Part shown: piece by piece, positions 61,133 through 64,000 of the stretch
Layout: every line of letters starts with the position of its first letter
How positions within the stretch are numbered: the stretch's first letter is position 1
Assembly (NCBI RefSeq): GCF_008831085.1
Contig: NZ_WBJY01000001.1
Span: 1,054,001-1,118,000 of the forward strand
Direction: 5' to 3'
Source of the DNA: Pseudoclavibacter endophyticus
GTDB lineage: Bacteria; Actinomycetota; Actinomycetes; Actinomycetales; Microbacteriaceae
Length of the DNA stretch: 64,000 nucleotides
The notes under the pieces: model-generated
What the model was told of the DNA's origin: nothing
Databases searched by the model: none
The model's input: the letters and a program-made list of their open reading frames with translations, nothing else
Position numbers and translations under genes: made by a program

Positions 61133-63016
61133 CTACGCCTCGAGCCGCTCGGCGAGCTCGAGCCAGCGGAGTTCGAGCACCTCGATCTCGTCCGCGAGCT
61201 CGCGGCGCTTGTCGCCGAGGGCGGTGAGCCCCTCGAAGTCGGTCTGGTCGCCCTCGGCGAGCTCGTCGTCCACCTCGGCGATCGCGGCCGCGAGCCGATC
61301 GAGGCGGCGCTGAATCGACGACGACTCCTTCTCGAGGGCGCGTCGCTCCGCACCCGTCAGCGCGGGAGTCGCCGCGGAACCGGTCGGCGCGGGAGAGGCC
61401 GAGCCGTCGCGGCTGCTGGTCCGGACGTCTCCGGGGGATGCTCCGCCGGCGCCGAGCGGCGAGGTCGCGTCGGCCGTGCCGGCCATGCCCGCCCGGCCCC
61501 GGGCATCCCGCTCCCGCGCGCGCAGGTCGAGGTACTCGTCGATCCCGCCGGGGAGATGCCGCAGGCCGCCGTGCCAGACCGCGTACTGCTGGTCGGTGAC
61601 GCGCTCGATGAGGAACCGGTCGTGCGAAACAACGATGAGCGTGCCGGGCCAGGAATCGAGCAGGTCCTCCATCGCGGCCAGCATGTCGGTGTCGAGGTCG
61701 TTCGTCGGCTCATCGAGGATCAGGAGGTTGGGTTCGCCGAGCAGGACGATGAGGAACTGGAGGCGCCGCCGCTGGCCGCCCGAGAGATCGCCAACGGGCG
61801 TTTGCAGTTGGGCGCTGGTGAAGCCGAGCCGCTCGAGCATCTGCGCCGGCGTCATCTCGGTGCCGCCCGCGTCGTAGCTCGTGCGCAGTCGGGCGATGAC
61901 CTCGCGCACGCGCTCGTTCGCGTGCTCGTCGAGTTCGGTCAGCCGCTGGGAGAGCGTCGCGACCTTCACGGTCTTGCCCCGCTTGACGCGGCCCGACGTG
62001 GGCTCGAGCTCGCCCGAGACGAGCTTCAGGAGCGTCGACTTGCCGGCGCCGTTGACCCCGAGAATGCCGGTGCGCTCGCCGGGCGCGATGCGCCAGGTGA
62101 TGTCGCGCAGCACCTGCTGCTCGGGTGAATAGGCCACGCCGGCGTCGATGAGGTCGACGACGTCCTTGCCGAGGCGGGCGGTCGCCATCCGCTGCAGTTC
62201 GACGGGGTTGCGGACGGGCGGCACGTCCTCGATCAGCTGATTCGCCACCTCGATGCGGAACTTCGGCTTCGACGTGCGCGCGGGTGCCCCGCGGCGCAGC
62301 CAGGCGAGCTCCTTGCGCATGAGGTTCTGCCGCTTCTGTTCGACAACAGAGGCCTGGCGGTCGCGCTCCACCCGCTGCAGCACATAGGCGGCGTACCCGC
62401 CCTCGAACGGCTCGATGATGCGGTCATGCACCTCCCACATGCCCGTGCAGACGGCGTCGAGGAACCAGCGGTCGTGCGTGACGACCACGAGCCCGCCCGC
62501 GCCGCGCGGCCAGCGGCGGTTCAGGTGCTCGGCGAGCCAGGCGATGCCCTCGACATCGAGGTGGTTCGTGGGCTCGTCGAGGAAGACGACGTCGTGGTCG
62601 TCGGTGAGTAGGTGCGCGAGCGAAACGCGCCGCTGCTGGCCGCCCGAGAGGTCGCCGACGCGCGCGTTCCAGTCGAGGTCGCCCGCGAGCCCGCGAATCA
62701 CGTCGCGCACCTTCGCGTCGCCTGCCCACTCGTGCTCGTCGCGGTCGCCGACGATCGCGCGCCCCACCGTCAGGTCGGGGTCGGTCGTGTCGCCCTGGTC
62801 GAGCATCCCGATGCGCACCCCGCCGCGCACCGTCACGCGCCCCGAGTCGGGTGGGATGCGCCCAGACAGAAGCGAGAGCAGCGTCGATTTGCCGTCGCCG
62901 TTGCGCCCGACGATGCCGATGCGGTCGCCCTCGTTGATGCCGACCGTGACGCCATCGAAGATCACGCGAGTCGGGTATTCGAGGTGGAGCGCCTCGGCGC
63001 CAAGCAGGTGGGCCAT
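61133..63016 (-). CDS. ABC-F family ATP-binding protein
   Basis: The 627-residue protein has two ATPase domains and no membrane segments. The first has the P-loop GIVGRNGDGKSTLL (about 34-47), signature DLSGGQQRRVSLA and VVFLDEPTNHLD. The second has GILGVNGAGKSTLL (about 315-328), DLSGGQRRRLQFL and LLILDEPTNDLD. A coiled-coil C-terminal domain (about 560-627) is like that of Uup. ABC-F proteins act on ribosomes or, for Uup, in DNA-related functions. ATG 63016 has TAAACT 7 nt upstream and is probably leaderless, divergent from the MhuD gene. Confidence 0.93.
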   Translation of the reverse strand: MAHLLGAEALHLEYPTRVIFDGVTVGINEGDRIGIVGRNGDGKSTLLSLLSGRIPPDSGRVTVRGGVRIGMLDQGDTTDPDLTVGRAIVGDRDEHEWAGDAKVRDVIRGLAGDLDWNARVGDLSGGQQRRVSLAHLLTDDHDVVFLDEPTNHLDVEGIAWLAEHLNRRWPRGAGGLVVVTHDRWFLDAVCTGMWEVHDRIIEPFEGGYAAYVLQRVERDRQASVVEQKRQNLMRKELAWLRRGAPARTSKPKFRIEVANQLIEDVPPVRNPVELQRMATARLGKDVVDLIDAGVAYSPEQQVLRDITWRIAPGERTGILGVNGAGKSTLLKLVSGELEPTSGRVKRGKTVKVATLSQRLTELDEHANERVREVIARLRTSYDAGGTEMTPAQMLERLGFTSAQLQTPVGDLSGGQRRRLQFLIVLLGEPNLLILDEPTNDLDTDMLAAMEDLLDSWPGTLIVVSHDRFLIERVTDQQYAVWHGGLRHLPGGIDEYLDLRARERDARGRAGMAGTADATSPLGAGGASPGDVRTSSRDGSASPAPTGSAATPALTGAERRALEKESSSIQRRLDRLAAAIAEVDDELAEGDQTDFEGLTALGDKRRELADEIEVLELRWLELAERLEA

Positions 63017-63052
63017 TCAGGCGAGTTTAGTGGTCGGGGCTAGGCTCGCCGC

Positions 63053-63352
63053 ATGTCTGTTGTGAAGATCAACGCCATCTCCGTGCCGGAAGGCGCGGGA
63101 CCGGAGCTCGAGAAGCGCTTCGCCGCGCGCAAGCACGCGGTCGATTCGGCGCCCGGCTTCGAGGGGTTCCAGCTGCTGCGTCCAACGGCGGGTGAGACCC
63201 GCTACTTCGTCGTGACGACGTGGGCGAGCGAGGAGGACTTCGCGGCGTGGCGTGACGGCGCGGCGAAAGCGGCGCACGCGGGCTCGGACCGCAAGCCGGT
63301 CGCATCCGGGGCCGAACTGCTCGAGTTCGAGGTCGTCGACCTCGAACCGTAG
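63053..63352 (+). CDS. mhuD: MhuD-type heme-degrading monooxygenase
   Basis: The 99-residue protein closely resembles mycobacterial MhuD and the IsdG/HmuQ family. It starts MSVVKINAISVPEGAGPELE, followed by FEGFQLLRPTAGETRYFVVT. Asn7, Trp66 and His75, the residues needed for heme binding and degradation in MhuD, are at exactly these positions. The enzyme opens the heme ring to release iron in the cytosol. ATG 63053 has TAGGCT 6 nt upstream, a leaderless layout. No iron-box palindrome was seen in the 36-bp spacer to the ABC-F gene. The last codons take part in the tandem repeat at 63329-63410. Confidence 0.92.
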   Translation: MSVVKINAISVPEGAGPELEKRFAARKHAVDSAPGFEGFQLLRPTAGETRYFVVTTWASEEDFAAWRDGAAKAAHAGSDRKPVASGAELLEFEVVDLEP

Positions 63353-63410
63353 GCGCTGCGAGGTCGTCGAGCTCGAACCGTAGGCGCTGTGAGGTCGTCG
63401 ACCTCGGCGA
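63329..63410. repeat. 31-bp tandem repeat across the mhuD stop codon
   Basis: Units 63329-63359 and 63360-63390 differ at two positions, and a partial third copy runs to about 63410. The first unit includes the last seven codons and stop of mhuD. Each unit begins with GAGGTCGTCGACCTC, a palindrome with 7-bp arms (one mismatch in the second copy), so the repeats could act as a series of hairpins ending transcription. Confidence 0.9.
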
Positions 63411-63438
63411 GGAGGCACTGCGGCGCCGCAGGCCCGCG

Positions 63439-63915
63439 TCAGTCGTCGATGGCGTCGCGCAGGAGCACGGCCGTCGAGACCGCGGCGAGGGCCGCCTCCG
63501 CGCCCTTGTCCTCGGTCGAGCCGTCGAGGCCGGCGCGGTCGAGCGCCTGCTGCTCGGTGTCGCACGTGAGCACACCGAACCCGACGGGCACGCCGGTGTG
63601 CGTCGTCACGTCGGTGAGCCCCATCGTCGCGGCCTGGCACACATACTCGAAGTGGGGTGTGCCGCCGCGGATCACGACGCCGAGCGCGACGATTGCGTCG
63701 ACCTCCGTCTCGGCGACGTTGGAAGCCACGACCGGCAGCTCGAACGTGCCCGGCACGCGCAGTTCGACGACGTCGTCGACGCCCGCCTGACGCAGCGCGC
63801 GCCTGGCTCCGTCGAGGAGTCCGTTCATCACTTGCTCGTGCCAGCTCGCGGCGATGATGGCGACGCGGAGTCCGCTGCCGTCGATGGTGAGGTTGGGGGC
63901 GCCGTGTCCGGCCAT
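63439..63915 (-). CDS. ribH: 6,7-Dimethyl-8-ribityllumazine synthase
   Basis: The 158-residue enzyme makes lumazine, the precursor of riboflavin. Conserved parts are [20 protein letters not shown] (about 18-37), [14 protein letters not shown] (about 51), [18 protein letters not shown] (about 75-92, with the catalytic His) and [20 protein letters not shown] (about 110). ATG 63915 follows AAGGAG by 6 nt. The remaining 85 bp to the window end probably hold the end of an upstream rib gene, but this cannot be decided. Confidence 0.95.
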   Translation of the reverse strand: MAGHGAPNLTIDGSGLRVAIIAASWHEQVMNGLLDGARRALRQAGVDDVVELRVPGTFELPVVASNVAETEVDAIVALGVVIRGGTPHFEYVCQAATMGLTDVTTHTGVPVGFGVLTCDTEQQALDRAGLDGSTEDKGAEAALAAVSTAVLLRDAIDD

Positions 63916-64000
63916 GTGCTGCTCCTTGGCGTTCGGGGTGTTCTCGGGGTCGTTCTGCGGTTGCCCTGCGCATGGGTGTCGCGGCGCCGGTGCGAGGGGA

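Noticed and set aside
63916..64000. End of an upstream riboflavin gene on the minus strand
   Set aside because: All three minus frames are open and none shows a recognisable C-terminal motif, so no gene could be assigned.

Overview
The window is about 70% G+C, with strongly G/C-ending codons, GTG and TTG starts, and many transcripts that look leaderless. It carries a MhuD-type heme oxygenase, a protein O-mannosyltransferase, an Arthrobacter-type dimethylglycine oxidase and the order rsmI (opposite PMT)-metG-tatD-rsmA-ispE. All of this points to an actinobacterium of the order Micrococcales, probably near Microbacteriaceae or Brevibacteriaceae. The genus cannot be fixed from the sequence alone. 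No tRNA, rRNA, CRISPR array, insertion sequence or prophage was found.

Positions 1-20000 form an island for catabolism of methylated amines and osmolytes. It starts with a truncated TetR gene, then an IclR regulator and a DmdA/GcvT-like demethylase with a clear promoter and operator. These are followed on the minus strand by dimethylglycine oxidase and a BCCT betaine carrier. A tandem glycine riboswitch precedes glyA-sdaA (glycine to serine to pyruvate). Next come an MFS carrier behind a leader rich in hairpins, IclR and GntR regulators, and heterotetrameric-type sarcosine oxidase, soxB-soxD-soxA/G, in which SoxA and SoxG are fused into one protein. Together the genes would import a betaine, strip N-methyl groups to sarcosine and glycine through tetrahydrofolate chemistry, and pass glycine carbon to pyruvate.

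Positions 20057-25076 hold glycerol functions: glpF-glpK on the minus strand and, divergently, dhaK-dhaL-dhaM. Behind them is a short region with an iron-box promoter, a strong hairpin (possible small RNA) and a remnant of an Lrp/AsnC gene.

Positions 25431-33179 are the most interesting part. A GntR-controlled minus-strand operon encodes two DUF1185 (AA_synth) proteins, an alpha/beta hydrolase, an aldehyde dehydrogenase, a 4-oxalocrotonate-type tautomerase and a luciferase-like flavin monooxygenase. A BCCT carrier is divergently transcribed. The enzyme classes match a pathway that imports and opens the ring of a quaternary N-heterocycle such as trigonelline, but with components not in the described Acinetobacter pathway.

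Positions 33265-64000 are mixed and mostly housekeeping. They hold a MOSC protein, a quinone reductase, GNAT, a protein of unknown function, a possible microprotein, an amidase, HrpA, an MFS exporter with MarR, an aldo-keto reductase, a StyA-like monooxygenase with EthD and AraC, an SMR exporter, PMT, rsmI, metG, tatD, rsmA, ispE, SRPBCC, a dGTPase-like HD protein, an SDR, a thiolase, an ABC-F protein, MhuD and ribH. Several small repeats and one unusual inverted-repeat element lie between these genes.
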